NCBI GenBank assembly: GCA_013822245.1
Contig: PNKE01000037.1
Coordinates: 1-38,290, forward strand
From: Candidatus Solibacter sp.
GTDB taxonomy: Bacteria; Acidobacteriota; Terriglobia; Bryobacterales; Bryobacteraceae
Direction of reading: 5' to 3'
DNA length: 38,290 nt
Shown here piece after piece: positions 37,610 to 38,290 of the stretch. The notes below the pieces were generated by a model. That model saw only the letters and a program-made list of their open reading frames with translations. It ran no database searches and was not told the origin of the DNA. A program made the translations under genes and the position numbers. Position 1 is the first letter of the stretch; each line of letters starts with the position of its first letter.

Positions 37610-38290
37610 ATGGCAATCGGAGATCAACTCAAAGGCTTCCTCAAGAAGCAATTCATCGACGTCATCCACCACACGGAGGCCGAAGACGGCGTCCTGGCGA
37701 CTCGATATCCAATGCAGGACATGGAGATTCAGAACGGTGCGAAACTCACCGTCCGCGAATCCCAAATGGCGCTGTTCGTCAATGAAGGCCGCGCCGCCGA
37801 TGCGTTCGCGCCCGGCCTCTATACGCTCAACACCCAGACCCTGCCGCTGTTGACCAACCTCATGAACTGGGACAAACTCTTTCAGTCCCCGTTCAAGAGC
37901 GACGTTTACTTCTTTTCCACCCGCCAGCAGGTGGCCCAGCGCTGGGGCACCGCCCAGCCCGTCACCATCCGCGACAAGGACTTCGGCGCCGTCCGCATCC
38001 GCGGTTATGGCGTCTATTCCTGGCATCTGGTCGATCCGCGCGCCTTCCACGTCAAGGTGAGCGGCACCCGCGAGAAGTACACCGTCGCCGAGTTTGAACC
38101 CCAACTCCGCCAGACCATCATCAGCCATATCTCTGACGCCTTCGCCCAGTCCGGCGTGCCGTTCCTCGATATGGCCGCCAACTACCTCGAAGTCGGCAAA
38201 TTGATCAAGCAGTCTCTTGATCCGGTCTGCGCCGAGTGGGGCATCGCCCTCGACACCTTGGTCGTCGAGAACCTCTCGCTCCCCGAAGAG
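37610..38290 (+). CDS. SPFH-domain protein (YdjI/virion-core-like), 3' end beyond the window
   Basis: Only the first 227 codons are in the window. The sequence starts MAIGDQLKGFLKKQFIDVIHHTEAEDGVLATRYPMQDMEIQNGAKLTVRESQ, the usual beginning of SPFH/virion-core family proteins such as YdjI of B. subtilis. It continues with VRIRGYGVYSWHLVDPRAFH and a long SPFH helix region (LEVGKLIKQSLDPVCAEWGIALDTLVVENLSLPEE). A GGAGAG ribosome-binding site precedes the ATG by 3 nt (GGAG by 5 nt), and TATACT at 37585-37590 may be a -10. Relatives act in membrane microdomain organisation and are often encoded near zinc-ribbon proteins. Its position 68 nt after the kinase gene suggests co-function, but this is inference. 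Confidence 0.85.
   Translation, partial: MAIGDQLKGFLKKQFIDVIHHTEAEDGVLATRYPMQDMEIQNGAKLTVRESQMALFVNEGRAADAFAPGLYTLNTQTLPLLTNLMNWDKLFQSPFKSDVYFFSTRQQVAQRWGTAQPVTIRDKDFGAVRIRGYGVYSWHLVDPRAFHVKVSGTREKYTVAEFEPQLRQTIISHISDAFAQSGVPFLDMAANYLEVGKLIKQSLDPVCAEWGIALDTLVVENLSLPEE

Overview
The window is a GC-rich bacterial chromosome segment carrying about 35 genes. No taxonomic marker such as rRNA is present. Two secreted FAD-dependent oxidoreductases in tandem, a secreted DUF5060/GH5-like hydrolase, a FadR-type GntR regulator, a eukaryote-type Ser/Thr kinase fused to an FGE-sulfatase domain, and DinB, DUF2461 and DUF2007 genes are together typical of Acidobacteriota, probably the Bryobacterales/Solibacter branch. 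That placement is inference from gene content.

Layout. 1-5.1 kb: a YkgJ-like cysteine-cluster protein, a dCMP-deaminase-family gene, an aminotransferase/Gfo-Idh-MocA pair, two small proteins (DUF2007, DUF4242) and a truncated sialidase-like relic. 5.1-9.6 kb: a GntR/FCD regulator divergent from two paralogous secreted FAD oxidoreductases. 9.6-12.9 kb: an OxyR-type regulator divergent from an exported catalase-peroxidase KatG, with overlapping promoters and a LysR-type palindrome between them, and a hairpin after katG. 12.97-13.31 kb: a 334-bp imperfect palindrome resembling a decayed MITE. 13.3-16.7 kb: a zinc-ribbon membrane protein, L-asparaginase, PP2C phosphatase, three tandem 93-bp hairpin-forming repeats, and an unknown membrane protein. 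16.8-20.5 kb: a secreted glycoside hydrolase, gatB, and a small cytochrome c. 20.7-30.2 kb: a complex I operon in the order nuoC-D-I-J-K-L-M-N-H, with no nuoA, B, E, F or G in the window. 30.2-32.6 kb: a DinB protein, a Crp/Fnr regulator and a NapH-like membrane polyferredoxin. 32.6-38.3 kb: DUF2461, a MurB-DinB fusion, a secreted beta-propeller-like protein, a transmembrane Ser/Thr kinase with an FGE-like sensor domain, and the start of an SPFH protein that runs off the end.

How the parts work together. The nuo operon and the neighbouring cytochrome c and polyferredoxin are respiratory or redox membrane functions. OxyR/KatG handles peroxide, apparently outside the cytoplasm. The FAD oxidoreductases and the glycosyl hydrolase suggest breakdown of extracellular carbohydrate or other organic matter. 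PP2C and the kinase point to Ser/Thr phospho-signalling, although they are 20 kb apart.

A cross-cutting observation is that many first genes of transcription units have a -10-like hexamer ending 6-8 nt before the start codon. This predicts leaderless mRNAs, while several downstream operon genes have Shine-Dalgarno sequences. The other noteworthy items are the MurB-DinB fusion, the palindromic element at 13.0-13.3 kb, the tandem 93-bp repeats abutting the PP2C stop codon, and the kinase-FGE protein. I found no CRISPR array, tRNA, rRNA, intact transposase or prophage.
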